A stretch of 40,391 bases of DNA from Spirochaetaceae bacterium 4572_59 (GTDB lineage: Bacteria; Spirochaetota; Spirochaetia; DSM-2461), in NCBI GenBank assembly GCA_002084805.1, contig NBMC01000039.1, positions 1 through 40,391 on the forward strand. The letters run 5' to 3'. Under the pieces are notes generated by a model, which did no database searches, was not told where the DNA came from, and worked only from the letters and a program-made list of their open reading frames with translations. A program made the position numbers and the translations under genes. Of the stretch, positions 1 through 7,687 are shown piece by piece. How positions within the stretch are numbered: the first letter of the stretch is position 1; every line of letters starts with the position of its first letter.

Positions 1-303
1 AGCAAAACGGCCCTTCTGGGCCTTGTCCGCAGTATGGCACTGGACCTTGCCCCGGATATACGTGTTATTGGCCTTGCTCCCGGTTTTATCGAAACCGGCG
101 GAAGTAAAAAATGGTTTGATAATTTTGATGATCCCGAAGCAGAAAGACGGAGGACAATTGATACCCATCCTGTTAAAGCCCTTGGGACAGTTAAGCAGGT
201 TGGTGGTTTCTCCGTTTTTCTATCCTCTCCCTATGCGGCCTTTATGACCGGGGAGACGATTATTATTGACGGTGGAAGATGTGCTGTTCTACAGGAGGAG
301 TAG
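1..303 (+). CDS. Short-chain dehydrogenase/reductase, C-terminal part (5' truncated by window edge)
   Basis: The open frame runs in from base 1 to a TAG at 301-303, so only the last 100 residues are visible. They match the C-terminal third of classical SDR enzymes: a helix beginning SKTALLGLVRSMALDLAP (just after the usual YxxxK site), then IRVIGLAPGFIETG after the conserved strand, and the closing pattern FMTGETIIIDGGR. The NAD(P) site and catalytic Tyr/Lys lie outside the window. Substrate cannot be read. Lying beside a lactonase-like remnant and facing araFGH, it could be a sugar 1-dehydrogenase of an oxidative pentose route, but that is inference. A strong Shine-Dalgarno for the next gene overlaps its last codons. 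Confidence 0.85.
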   Translation, partial: SKTALLGLVRSMALDLAPDIRVIGLAPGFIETGGSKKWFDNFDDPEAERRRTIDTHPVKALGTVKQVGGFSVFLSSPYAAFMTGETIIIDGGRCAVLQEE

Positions 304-306
304 GCT

Positions 307-625
307 ATGAATTCTGCAATTGATAACGTCACTTTTTCGGAACTGGAACTTCCCCTTCAGGAGCTGGCGGAGAGTCCCTCCGGGCCGTTCATACAAGGCA
401 TTTCCCACTCTTGTTGTCAAAGCTTCCTCAATGGTGGGAGGATTCTTTTTTGACAATCATAAAAGGCTTATCCTTATGACAGAAAGAGGGCTTGAGTTTT
501 ATACCGGAAAAGAGTGCAGGATGATAATGCTGACAAGCGCCGCCTTCGGTGCAGCCGATCTCTCAAAAGGGATTTCAGCTGATGGTGATTTCCTTGGAGG
601 TAAGATCTATACCGCGCAAATCTGA
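307..625 (+). pseudogene. Frameshifted remnant, possibly SMP-30/gluconolactonase family
   Basis: An ATG at 307, 8 bases after a GGAGGAG ribosome site and 3 bases after the SDR stop, opens a frame reading MNSAIDNVTFSELELPLQEL then AESP. That frame stops at 453. The sensible continuation lies in the +2 frame from about 390 to 625 (FPTLVVKASSMVGGFFFD, RLILMTERGLEFYTG, then GISADGDFLGGKIYT). The order 'ESP', a Gly-rich 'G.FFD....LIL.TE.GL' strand and 'DG..DGDF.GG' resembles the N-terminal half of SMP-30/lactonase propellers with some 45 residues missing and the C-terminal half lost. The family call is tentative; the broken frame is directly visible. Such an enzyme would fit a sugar dehydrogenase partner in an aldonolactone pathway. 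Confidence 0.4.
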
Positions 626-630
626 TCATA

Positions 631-667
631 AAAAAGGGCTGTCTCCTGTGAAACAGCCCCTTTTTTT
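631..667. terminator. Bidirectional rho-independent terminator
   Basis: GGGCTGT at 636-642 pairs with ACAGCCC at 653-659 around a 10-base loop. The stem is preceded by AAAAA and followed by a run of seven T, so it can terminate the plus-strand SDR unit and the minus-strand araFGH operon that converge here. Confidence 0.85.
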
Positions 668-680
668 ATTCGATGATAAC

Positions 681-1661
681 TTAGTTTTTCCTGTTGGTCT
701 GTTTAAAACGGTCGATCAATACGGCAATAAGCAGGATAAGACCTCTAACCACATACTGGTAGAAGGTGGGGATATTCATCAGGTTCATGGCATTCTGTAC
801 TGTACCCATGATAAGCACACCTACAATGGCACCCTGAATCGGTGCGACACCGCCCGATAGTGAAACTCCCCCGAGTACACAGGCAGAAATAACATCCAGA
901 GAAAATCCTATAGAGGTATTAGGCTGTCCACTGGTCATCCTTGATGCCAGAACAACTCCAGCAAATCCGGCCATCATTCCCTGAAGGGTAAAAATCAGAA
1001 TTTTGATCTTATCAACAGCCACACCTGCAAGGCGTGTGGCTTCCATATTTCCACCAATTGCAAGAGTGTTTTTACCATAGGAGGTATTGTTCAACAAAAC
1101 TCCGAATATGATAAAACAGACAATAGTGATCCAAATTGGATTAGGGATTCCCAGAAACTGTTCGTTACCCAGAATGAAGAAACGGCTGTCTGAAACACCA
1201 ACAGCACTACCGCCAGAGACGATAAATGCCAGTCCTCTGACAATTTGAGCCATTGCCAAAGTTGTAATCAGAGCATTGATTCCCGCTTTGGCAATGATGA
1301 CACCATTAATCAGACCAATAAGTCCTCCACCCAGAATACCAGCTATAATACCGAGAAAGATACTTCCTGTAGCATTCATCACAACAGCAGCGGTAACTCC
1401 GGAAAAAGCCACGATATTTTCTACTGACAGGTCAAAGTCTCCTGACGCCAGACAGAACAGCATGGTGCAGGCTACCATCCCCACCATGGATACCGACAGT
1501 CCCAGACCGATCATGTTTCTTAAGGTAAAGAAGTAGGGTACAAAGATCGACAGTAAGATGAACAGCAGGATGAAGATTAGCAGCATCCCGGAGTTTTCCC
1601 ATAGATTCCGGGAAATTGTCAGAATACTATTCTTCGGTTTTATGGTTGCAGTATTTTCCAT
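681..1661 (-). CDS. araH: L-arabinose ABC transporter permease AraH
   Basis: A 326-residue inner-membrane permease of the RbsC/AraH family. It has about eight to ten hydrophobic segments and close similarity to remembered E. coli AraH along its length: SGDFDLSV near residue 73, NALITTLAMAQIVRGLAFI, NTLAIGGNMEATRLAGV, ASRMTSGQPNTSIGF and VISACVLGGVSLSGG. It forms the translocation channel with AraG as motor and AraF as receptor. The start is set by GAAGGA 8 bases upstream; the araG stop codon directly abuts the ATG, so the two are translationally coupled. It is the last gene of the minus-strand operon, ending at the 631-667 terminator. L-arabinose is the best substrate guess; related pentoses or galactose are not excluded. 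Confidence 0.92.
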   Translation of the reverse strand: MENTATIKPKNSILTISRNLWENSGMLLIFILLFILLSIFVPYFFTLRNMIGLGLSVSMVGMVACTMLFCLASGDFDLSVENIVAFSGVTAAVVMNATGSIFLGIIAGILGGGLIGLINGVIIAKAGINALITTLAMAQIVRGLAFIVSGGSAVGVSDSRFFILGNEQFLGIPNPIWITIVCFIIFGVLLNNTSYGKNTLAIGGNMEATRLAGVAVDKIKILIFTLQGMMAGFAGVVLASRMTSGQPNTSIGFSLDVISACVLGGVSLSGGVAPIQGAIVGVLIMGTVQNAMNLMNIPTFYQYVVRGLILLIAVLIDRFKQTNRKN

Positions 1662-3194
1662 TTAATTTTCCTTCTTTTTTAATACTGGTATTTTTTCACC
1701 GGCTATATCCGGTAGAGCTTTACTTAATATTATTTCTTCTGAATAGTCCTGTTTCTCCATGGAATCAACAATTTCTCCTTCGCGCATAATAATCATACGG
1801 TCGGATACACCCATCACTTCGGGAAGATCGCTGGATACGCAGATGATGGACTTTCCTTCTTCTGTCAAATCATACATCAGTTGGTAGATCTCATTTTTTG
1901 TTCCTACATCGATTCCTCTTGTGGGTTCATCCATGATCAAAACATTCACATCTTCCGCCAGCCAGCGTGCCAATATAACTTTTTGCTGATTTCCACCTGA
2001 AAGACTGCCCACTCTATTTTCCCTGCTGGGGGTTTTAATTTGCAGAGTTTTAATAAAAGAGTCTGTTGTTTTTCTTTCCTCTTTCTTATTCAGGAAGAAT
2101 CCGGCCTTCATACTGTGGCGTCGTACACTTATGTTGATATTTTCATCAACACTTCTAATGGGAATAATGCCATCATCTTTTCTATCTTCAGGACAGAAGA
2201 AAATACCATTATCAATGGCATTCCGGGGAGACTGGATCCTTAATTGTTTTCCCTCCAGCGAGATTTCTCCATCGCTGTGTTTCTCTGCCCCGTATATTAG
2301 TCTCATCAGTTCAGAGCGTCCGGCTCCCACCAGTCCGAAAAATCCCAGTATCTCACCTTTTTTCAGCTCAAAACTGGCAGCCTTTTTCAGGCCGGGACCG
2401 ATAATTTTCTCTGCTTTAAGAACAGTATTTCCCAGAGGCCTGCTGCGGTAGGAGTAGATATCCTTAATATCACGGCCGACCATACGGCTGACCAGCAGAT
2501 CATGGTTAACTTTATCCATCTCCATAAAGGTTTCTATCATCCTGCCGTCCCGGAATACTGTTACGGAGTCGCATATTTTGAAGATCTCTTCCATTCTATG
2601 GGAAACATAGATAATTGATTTACCTTTGTCTTTCAGGTTTTTAATGATATTGAAAAGTCTGATAGTTTCTTTGTCAGAGAGGGAACTGGTTGGTTCATCA
2701 AAGGCAATAATATCCGCGTTGTGCAGCAGTGCCTTGGCTATTTCGATCATTTGTCTCTGGCCAATGGAAAGTTCTTTTATTTTCTTGTTAGGGTCTATTT
2801 CTTCCAGTATATAGCTGAGTTCTTCACTGGCGATGGATTCCATTTTTTTAAAGTCGATAAAACCGGATCTCTTAAGGGGAAAGTGTCCCAACAGCAGGTT
2901 TTCTGCTACTGTCATCTCCGGTACAAGGTTCAGTTCCTGATATATTATGGCCACGCCCGCATTCAGAGCATCCCGGGTTCCCTGAAAGTCCTGAGGGGTT
3001 CCGTTAATGATGATCTTTCCTTCAGTGGGGTAATATGCTCCACTTAGAATTTTCAGCAGGGTAGATTTACCGGCTCCATTTTCTCCGATAAGGCCGCGGA
3101 CTTCTCCACTCTTCACTTTGAAGGATACGCCGTCCAGGGCGCGCACGCCGGGAAAATTTTTTGAAACTGACTGAAATTGTAAATAAGCTGTCAT
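1662..3194 (-). CDS. araG: L-arabinose ABC transporter ATP-binding protein AraG
   Basis: A 510-residue tandem nucleotide-binding protein of the carbohydrate type 2 class. The N-terminal half carries Walker A GENGAGKST (about residue 38), Q-loop YQELNLVPEMTVAEN, signature LSIGQRQM, Walker B IIAFDEPTSSLS and switch His in YVSHRMEEIF. The C-terminal half has a degenerate Walker A (GLVGAGRSE) but an intact LSGGNQQK signature and LIMDEPTRGIDVG, as is usual for AraG/RbsA/MglA. It powers AraH in the cytoplasm. Its own ribosome site is weak (AAAGAG), and a hairpin separates it from araF, so it is probably made in lower amount than the binding protein. The sensor kinase at 5860 carries a divergent relative of its N-terminal half. 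Confidence 0.93.
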   Translation of the reverse strand: MTAYLQFQSVSKNFPGVRALDGVSFKVKSGEVRGLIGENGAGKSTLLKILSGAYYPTEGKIIINGTPQDFQGTRDALNAGVAIIYQELNLVPEMTVAENLLLGHFPLKRSGFIDFKKMESIASEELSYILEEIDPNKKIKELSIGQRQMIEIAKALLHNADIIAFDEPTSSLSDKETIRLFNIIKNLKDKGKSIIYVSHRMEEIFKICDSVTVFRDGRMIETFMEMDKVNHDLLVSRMVGRDIKDIYSYRSRPLGNTVLKAEKIIGPGLKKAASFELKKGEILGFFGLVGAGRSELMRLIYGAEKHSDGEISLEGKQLRIQSPRNAIDNGIFFCPEDRKDDGIIPIRSVDENINISVRRHSMKAGFFLNKKEERKTTDSFIKTLQIKTPSRENRVGSLSGGNQQKVILARWLAEDVNVLIMDEPTRGIDVGTKNEIYQLMYDLTEEGKSIICVSSDLPEVMGVSDRMIIMREGEIVDSMEKQDYSEEIILSKALPDIAGEKIPVLKKKEN

Positions 3195-3225
3195 GTTAAA
3201 ACTCTTTAAAATTTTATTGGTATGA

Positions 3226-3254
3226 AAAACAGGAGGAAGAATTCCTCCTGTTTT
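3226..3254 (-). promoter_or_regulatory. Intercistronic hairpin between araF and araG
   Basis: A perfect 13-bp stem (AAAACAGGAGGAA at 3226-3238 and its complement at 3242-3254) with a 3-base loop. On the transcribed minus strand it is followed by a short U-run. This placement, just after a binding-protein gene, is typical of a partial terminator or an mRNA-stabilising stem that raises araF expression over araGH. The stem buries a GGAGG sequence. Confidence 0.7.
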
Positions 3255-3285
3255 CAGATTTCATTTACGGAAAGATGTTCTTGAC

Positions 3286-4284
3286 TTAACCGTTTTCTTT
3301 GAGTTTCTGTTCGTAGTTCTCACGGTTCATCATAACAGCGGTAGTCCATGTGGTTGCAGGAGGCTCGATTCCTTCGCTAATCCATTTGTAGATAGCTTCA
3401 CTTGTTTCGTATCCGTGTCTTCTAGGAGAGATCAGAGCTGTAGCATAAAATCCTGTGAGTTCGTCTTTTTTAAACTCAGCTGTAGCTGTACCGCTTCCAC
3501 CGATTCCTACCGCACAGATATCTTCTGCAGAAAAACCATTTCCTTCACAGGCTCTTGTTCCGCCCATGGCAGATTCATCATTCAGACCACCAATCAGCCA
3601 ATGTTTAATCTGGGGGTTCTTGGTAATTGTGATGTTTGCAGCATTGAATCCACCTTCTGTATCGGTTGTTTTTTCAGGTGATTCATACATGTAATCTTCG
3701 GAAAATCCCTTCTCAAGAAGAGCATCTGTCATACCACTTGTTCTATCAACAGCGGTGGGCAACTCATTGAAACTGATTCTCATAAAACCGGTTTCTTCCT
3801 GGCTCCATCCTCTGGCATCCATCTGTTCTTTCATGATGAAGCCAACCTGTTTTCCAATTTCATAGGCAGAAATTCCCATATGGGGAACTTCTTCCATGGG
3901 AGAGCCGTCAGCGCCGACAAAACGATCGTCAACACTCATCACTTTCAGACCATTTGCTTTGGCTTTGGCCATAATGGCCGGACCCAGTTTTACATCGGGA
4001 GTACAAATTACGAATCCCTGTGCTCCCTGAGCGGCAATGTTATCGATAGCGGAGAGTACTTTCTCTCCATCGGGAGTCCCGATTTCCAGAACTTTAAAAC
4101 CGTATTTCTCTCCAGCTTCCTGAGCAAACTTCCATTCATTCTGAAACCAGGGTTCTTCAGGCATCTTTACCAGAAAACCAATTTTGACTTCTTTAGCAGA
4201 ATCTCCCGCTTCCTGAGTCCCATTGGCAAATAATGCCCCGCTTATAAGCATCAGGCAAATTGTAAGGATTAGTCCTTTCTTCAT
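3286..4284 (-). CDS. araF: L-arabinose-binding periplasmic protein AraF
   Basis: A 332-residue type 1 periplasmic binding protein. A signal peptide of about 20 residues ends LISGALFA before NGTQEA; there is no lipobox cysteine, so it appears soluble and periplasmic. The mature protein follows the AraF pattern: VKIGFLVKMPEEPWFQNEW, AQGAQGFVICTPDVKLG, MSVDDRFVGADG, and late GLNDESAMGGTRA and YATALISPRRHGYETSE, which in AraF line the sugar pocket and hinge. GGAGTG lies 8 bases before the ATG. It is the first gene of araFGH and is preceded by a near-consensus sigma-54 promoter at 4315-4331. The reading of arabinose as ligand rests on similarity to E. coli AraF. Confidence 0.93.
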   Translation of the reverse strand: MKKGLILTICLMLISGALFANGTQEAGDSAKEVKIGFLVKMPEEPWFQNEWKFAQEAGEKYGFKVLEIGTPDGEKVLSAIDNIAAQGAQGFVICTPDVKLGPAIMAKAKANGLKVMSVDDRFVGADGSPMEEVPHMGISAYEIGKQVGFIMKEQMDARGWSQEETGFMRISFNELPTAVDRTSGMTDALLEKGFSEDYMYESPEKTTDTEGGFNAANITITKNPQIKHWLIGGLNDESAMGGTRACEGNGFSAEDICAVGIGGSGTATAEFKKDELTGFYATALISPRRHGYETSEAIYKWISEGIEPPATTWTTAVMMNRENYEQKLKENG

Positions 4285-4314
4285 ATATCACTCCTTTTGT
4301 TTTTTTTATAATTT

Positions 4315-4331
4315 ATGCAATTAACATGCCA
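4315..4331 (-). promoter_or_regulatory. Sigma-54 (-24/-12) promoter of araFGH
   Basis: On the minus strand this reads TGGCATGTTAATTGCAT, against the consensus TGGCACG-N4-TTGCW. GG (4330-4329) and GC (4318-4317) have the invariant 10-base gap. The start point would fall near 4305, leaving a 20-base leader that contains the araF ribosome site. The divergent gene encodes a sigma-54 activator, which strengthens the call. Confidence 0.82.
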
Positions 4332-4345
4332 CCTATTAGAAAATA

Positions 4346-4362
4346 TTACAATAAAATTGTAA
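4346..4362. promoter_or_regulatory. Perfect inverted repeat upstream of the araF -24 element
   Basis: TTACAAT, spacer AAA, ATTGTAA: 7-bp perfect arms centred about 23 bases upstream of the -24 element. It may be a repressor or architectural-protein site controlling the sigma-54 promoter. No factor can be named. Confidence 0.45.
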
Positions 4363-4429
4363 ATTCTTATGGTACATAAAAATGCACATAAATACTAAAA
4401 TATTTACAAATTGAAATAATCTGGAAATC

Positions 4430-4480
4430 GGGAAAAAGATATTTCTCATTTCCCGGGAAGCTGGGAAAAATTTTTCTCAT
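4430..4480. promoter_or_regulatory. Candidate enhancer (activator-binding) repeats for the sigma-54 activator
   Basis: Two related elements lie in direct orientation: GGGAAAAAGATATTTCTCAT (4430-4449) and GGGAAAAATTTTTCTCAT (4463-4480). Their starts are 33 bases apart, about three helical turns. The second contains the perfect palindrome GAAAAATTTTTC (4465-4476), and TTCCCGGGAA (4450-4459) lies between them. They sit 125-175 bases upstream of the predicted araF start, a usual distance for NtrC-type enhancers, and just upstream of the activator's own promoter. Confidence 0.5.
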
Positions 4481-4503
4481 CTTTGTACTTTTATTAGATT
4501 TCC

Positions 4504-4533
4504 TTGTCAAATTTTAACAAAAACTATTATGAT
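4504..4533 (+). promoter_or_regulatory. Sigma-70-type promoter for the response regulator, probably leaderless
   Basis: TTGTCA (4504-4509) and TATGAT (4528-4533) are separated by 18 bases. Transcription would begin about 7 bases later, at or next to the A of ATG 4540. No Shine-Dalgarno precedes that ATG, which fits leaderless translation. Confidence 0.5.
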
Positions 4534-4539
4534 CCCCCT

Positions 4540-5859
4540 ATGAGTAAACGAATTCTGATTGTGGATGATGAAGAACAGCTTTGTGTTAGTCTTTCCCGTT
4601 TGTTAAAAGCACGGGGCTATGATCCTGTTTATACGGTGCGTCCGGAAATGGCCCTTTCTCTTTTAAAGCAAAAGCCTGCGGACCTGGTCATAACAGATCT
4701 AAAAATGCCGGGACTCTCCGGAATCGATCTGATCAGGGAGATTCGAATCCGCTTTCGGGAGATTCCTATCCTGATGGTTTCCGGTTATGCCTCGGTGAAT
4801 AATGTGGTGCAGGCCATGCGCTATGGTGCCCTCAACTTTTTTGAAAAGCCTGTTCGTTTTACTGAACTTATAAAAGATATAGACGCTCTTTTTCCTGAGG
4901 AGGATAAGGGATTCAGGACAAAGGCCCCTATGCTGTCCCTGTCTTCTTTTAATAAAAAAATGCAGGATAAAATTATCATGTTAAATAAGGCGGCACCTAC
5001 GGATGCGCCAGTTCTTATCACCGGGGAGTCCGGGACGGGAAAAGAGCTGGCTGCTTCGATTATCCATTCTCAGAGTTCACAACATAAAGGGCCGTTTATT
5101 AAGATTAATTGCGCTGCCATTCCCGATTCTCTCCTTGAAAGTGAACTTTTCGGTCATGAGAAAGGTGCTTTTACAGATGCAGTAGATTCCCGTCCGGGTA
5201 AGTTTGAAATAGCAGAAGGAGGTACTATCTTTCTGGATGAAATTGGGGAGATGAGTATTAAAACCCAGGCTAAACTGCTACGTGTTCTGCAGGAAAAAGA
5301 GTATGAGCGGGTGGGATCTCATACTATCCGTAAAATGGATGTCCGGATTGTAGCGGCTACGAACAAAGAAATGCACGAACAGATAAAAAAGGGTAATTTC
5401 CGGGAGGATCTATTCTATCGGCTTTCAGTCATACAGATAGAATTGCCGGCATTAAAAGAGAGATGTGAGGATATCCTACCCTTGTTTTATCAGTTTCTTG
5501 AAGAGTTCTGTCTGAAATATAATAAGCAGATTACGGGAATGGATCTGGAAACAAAGACGCTTTTTCTGGGACATCACTGGCCCGGGAATGTTCGGGAACT
5601 TCGTAATACCGTAGAAAGAATGGTTATTTTCTGTGATCAGAATGTTCTGACAGCGGATCTGCTGCCGGAGCAGTATAAGCGCTATCCTTTTGAGGAGAAT
5701 TCCATTCCTCTCAGGTATGTCTCTGATAGCATTAGCAGAGAAATTATTTTGGAGGCGTTGGACAAAACAGGTGGAAGCAGGAGCAGGTCGGCCGAGTTGC
5801 TGGGGATTAGCAGACGAACTCTTTATAATAAGATGAAGAAACTGAGTATAGAGGTTTAG
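4540..5859 (+). CDS. Sigma-54-dependent response regulator (NtrC family)
   Basis: A 439-residue enhancer-binding protein with three domains. The receiver starts MSKRILIVDDEE, with phospho-acceptor Asp53 in VITDLKMPG and the late Lys in FFEKP. The AAA+ domain has Walker A GESGTGKE near residue 162, the sigma-54 contact loop GAFTDA near 209, Walker B GTIFLDEIGEM and the arginine-finger region REDLFYRLSV. The C-terminal Fis-type HTH (SRSAELLGISRRTLYNKM) binds enhancers. ATG 4540 is chosen because the receiver begins exactly there; the TTG at 4504 would add 12 unlikely residues and overlaps a -35 element. The stop codon touches the ATG of the kinase gene, so they form a cognate pair. The likely target is the divergent sigma-54 promoter of araF. 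Confidence 0.93.
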   Translation: MSKRILIVDDEEQLCVSLSRLLKARGYDPVYTVRPEMALSLLKQKPADLVITDLKMPGLSGIDLIREIRIRFREIPILMVSGYASVNNVVQAMRYGALNFFEKPVRFTELIKDIDALFPEEDKGFRTKAPMLSLSSFNKKMQDKIIMLNKAAPTDAPVLITGESGTGKELAASIIHSQSSQHKGPFIKINCAAIPDSLLESELFGHEKGAFTDAVDSRPGKFEIAEGGTIFLDEIGEMSIKTQAKLLRVLQEKEYERVGSHTIRKMDVRIVAATNKEMHEQIKKGNFREDLFYRLSVIQIELPALKERCEDILPLFYQFLEEFCLKYNKQITGMDLETKTLFLGHHWPGNVRELRNTVERMVIFCDQNVLTADLLPEQYKRYPFEENSIPLRYVSDSISREIILEALDKTGGSRSRSAELLGISRRTLYNKMKKLSIEV

Positions 5860-7683
5860 ATGGATTCCATTATACGCCAAGCTCTGCTTCAGATGCAGAA
5901 TATACGTTACTCCTATGGTTCTCTGAAGGCCCTGACAGGAATTGATTTTGATTTATACCCCGGGGAGATTCATGGCTTGTCCGGTGATCATGGTTCAGGG
6001 AAGTCCTCCCTGGTTAAACTGCTCAGCGGATCCTTAAATTGTCAGAAAGGTGTAATCCGTATTAAGGGCAAACTGATAAGTACTCTGACTCCGTCTCTGG
6101 CTGTTCAGATGGGAATTGGTATGGTATATCAGAACGAAGAGATCATTTCAACCGGTAGCCTGATGGATAACGTTTATCTTGGTCAGTTTCCCCCTATCAT
6201 GCTGGCGAAACGGAAGGCTGCCATTTTGCAGCAGTGCCGGGAATTGTTTGAATATTACGGATTTGATGAAGATCCCAGGATGAAGGTTATGGAGCTGACT
6301 CCTACCAGACGACAGATGCTTCCTTTTCTAAGAGTGCTGGCCCGGGGAGCGGATATTCTGATTCTGGATGAAATTGCACAGAAGACAACACCTGAGGAGC
6401 AGGAGCATATTTACAAACTGCTGCATCTTTGCCGGGATGAGGGGAAAGGTATCATTTATGTAACTTCTAATATTGATGAGATTTTCCGCATTGCCGACAG
6501 GGTTACCATACTTCATAATGGTGTGCGCCGTACTACAGAAGAGGTTTCCCGTGTGGATAGGGCGCGTCTTGTTAATCTGGCTTTTAATTTTACCATGGAC
6601 CGGAAGGATCAAAAAACACATGTAGACCATAAGATCCTTTTGATTTCCCGTTATGATAAAAAAATTATCAATGATATGCCCCAGGGAATCATGATTATTT
6701 CTCCCAGCAATGAAATTCAGGATATCAATACAGCTGCTGCCCGGATTCTGGAGTGTAGACCGGAGGAGCTGACAGGGTCTGATCTGTCAGAATACCTTAT
6801 GGCTCTACCCATAGAGAAGAAGGATGAAATCCATGATGCTATTATGGAGCGCCGGAATGGCTTGTGGAAGAGTCTTAAATTTCTCCGGAACAAGAGATTG
6901 AAAATCCGGATTTCTCCTTTGGGGGAAAATGGGGATCAGAATCAGGGGCTTCTTTTATTCTTGGAGGATTTTTCCTCTGATTACGAAACCCGTGAATACC
7001 TGCAGCAGGCTGAGAAATTTGTTTCTACCGCAGAAATGGCTGCCGGAGTAGCTCATGAGGTTAACAATCCTCTGGGAATCATTCAAAACTATCTGGATCT
7101 TCTTCAAATGGAATCTTTGAGTGAAAATGCCGTTGACTGTGTTCGGCAGATTCAGTCGGAACTGAGTCGGATTGTGGAGATTATCAGTAGCCTGCTCTCC
7201 TTTTCCAGGGCGGGCGTAAGGCCTCTGAAAGTTCTGAATGTAAATGATCTGCTGGATGAGGTGCTTATTCTGATGGGGCATAAATTGAAGCTCAGGGAGA
7301 TTCAGCTCCACAAACAGTATTGCCGGAAGGAATTTTTGATACGGGGACATGAGAACAAACTGAAACAGCTTTTTATCAATCTGTTGAACAATGCTTCTGA
7401 AGCTGTGTTGAATAAGGGAGAAATCCAAATCTCAACTGATATCTCCCGGGAACCCGGAGACTTTGTCGATATCTGTTTTACCGATAATGGAAACGGCATC
7501 CCTGATGATATTCAGGAACAGATTTTTTCACCTTTTTTTACAACAAAGGTAACCAAAACCAATACAGGCCTGGGACTTTCAATCTGTCAGCATATTGTTG
7601 AATCATATAATGGTGAAATCTCTGTGAAGAGTACACCCGGCGAAATTACTTGTTTTACAGTCCGGCTGCCCTTATTTCTTTAG
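5860..7683 (+). CDS. Sensor histidine kinase with N-terminal degenerate ABC-ATPase domain (ABC-PAS-HisKA-HATPase fusion)
   Basis: A 607-residue soluble protein with no membrane segment. Residues 8-240 align co-linearly with the N-terminal half of AraG: Walker A GDHGSGKSS (Lys48), Q-loop MVYQNEE, an altered signature (ELTPTRRQM in place of LSIGQRQM), Walker B DILILDE, a lost D-loop and Asn replacing the switch His (YVTSNIDEIF). ATP binding looks possible; hydrolysis is doubtful. Residues about 265-375 form a PAS domain. The kinase core has an H-box with His399 (GVAHEVNNPLG), N-box LLNNASEA, G1 DNGNGIPD, F-box SPFFTTK and G2 TGLGLSICQHI, all intact. The ATG abuts the response-regulator stop, with GAGGT 4 bases upstream. 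The ABC-like domain occupies the sensor position and may read the state of AraGH or nucleotide levels; this is inference. Confidence 0.9.
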   Translation: MDSIIRQALLQMQNIRYSYGSLKALTGIDFDLYPGEIHGLSGDHGSGKSSLVKLLSGSLNCQKGVIRIKGKLISTLTPSLAVQMGIGMVYQNEEIISTGSLMDNVYLGQFPPIMLAKRKAAILQQCRELFEYYGFDEDPRMKVMELTPTRRQMLPFLRVLARGADILILDEIAQKTTPEEQEHIYKLLHLCRDEGKGIIYVTSNIDEIFRIADRVTILHNGVRRTTEEVSRVDRARLVNLAFNFTMDRKDQKTHVDHKILLISRYDKKIINDMPQGIMIISPSNEIQDINTAAARILECRPEELTGSDLSEYLMALPIEKKDEIHDAIMERRNGLWKSLKFLRNKRLKIRISPLGENGDQNQGLLLFLEDFSSDYETREYLQQAEKFVSTAEMAAGVAHEVNNPLGIIQNYLDLLQMESLSENAVDCVRQIQSELSRIVEIISSLLSFSRAGVRPLKVLNVNDLLDEVLILMGHKLKLREIQLHKQYCRKEFLIRGHENKLKQLFINLLNNASEAVLNKGEIQISTDISREPGDFVDICFTDNGNGIPDDIQEQIFSPFFTTKVTKTNTGLGLSICQHIVESYNGEISVKSTPGEITCFTVRLPLFL

Positions 7684-7687
7684 AAAA

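Noticed and set aside
4504..4539. TTG at 4504 as start of the response regulator
   Set aside because: It adds 12 residues before the receiver's first strand, lacks a ribosome site and coincides with the -35 element.
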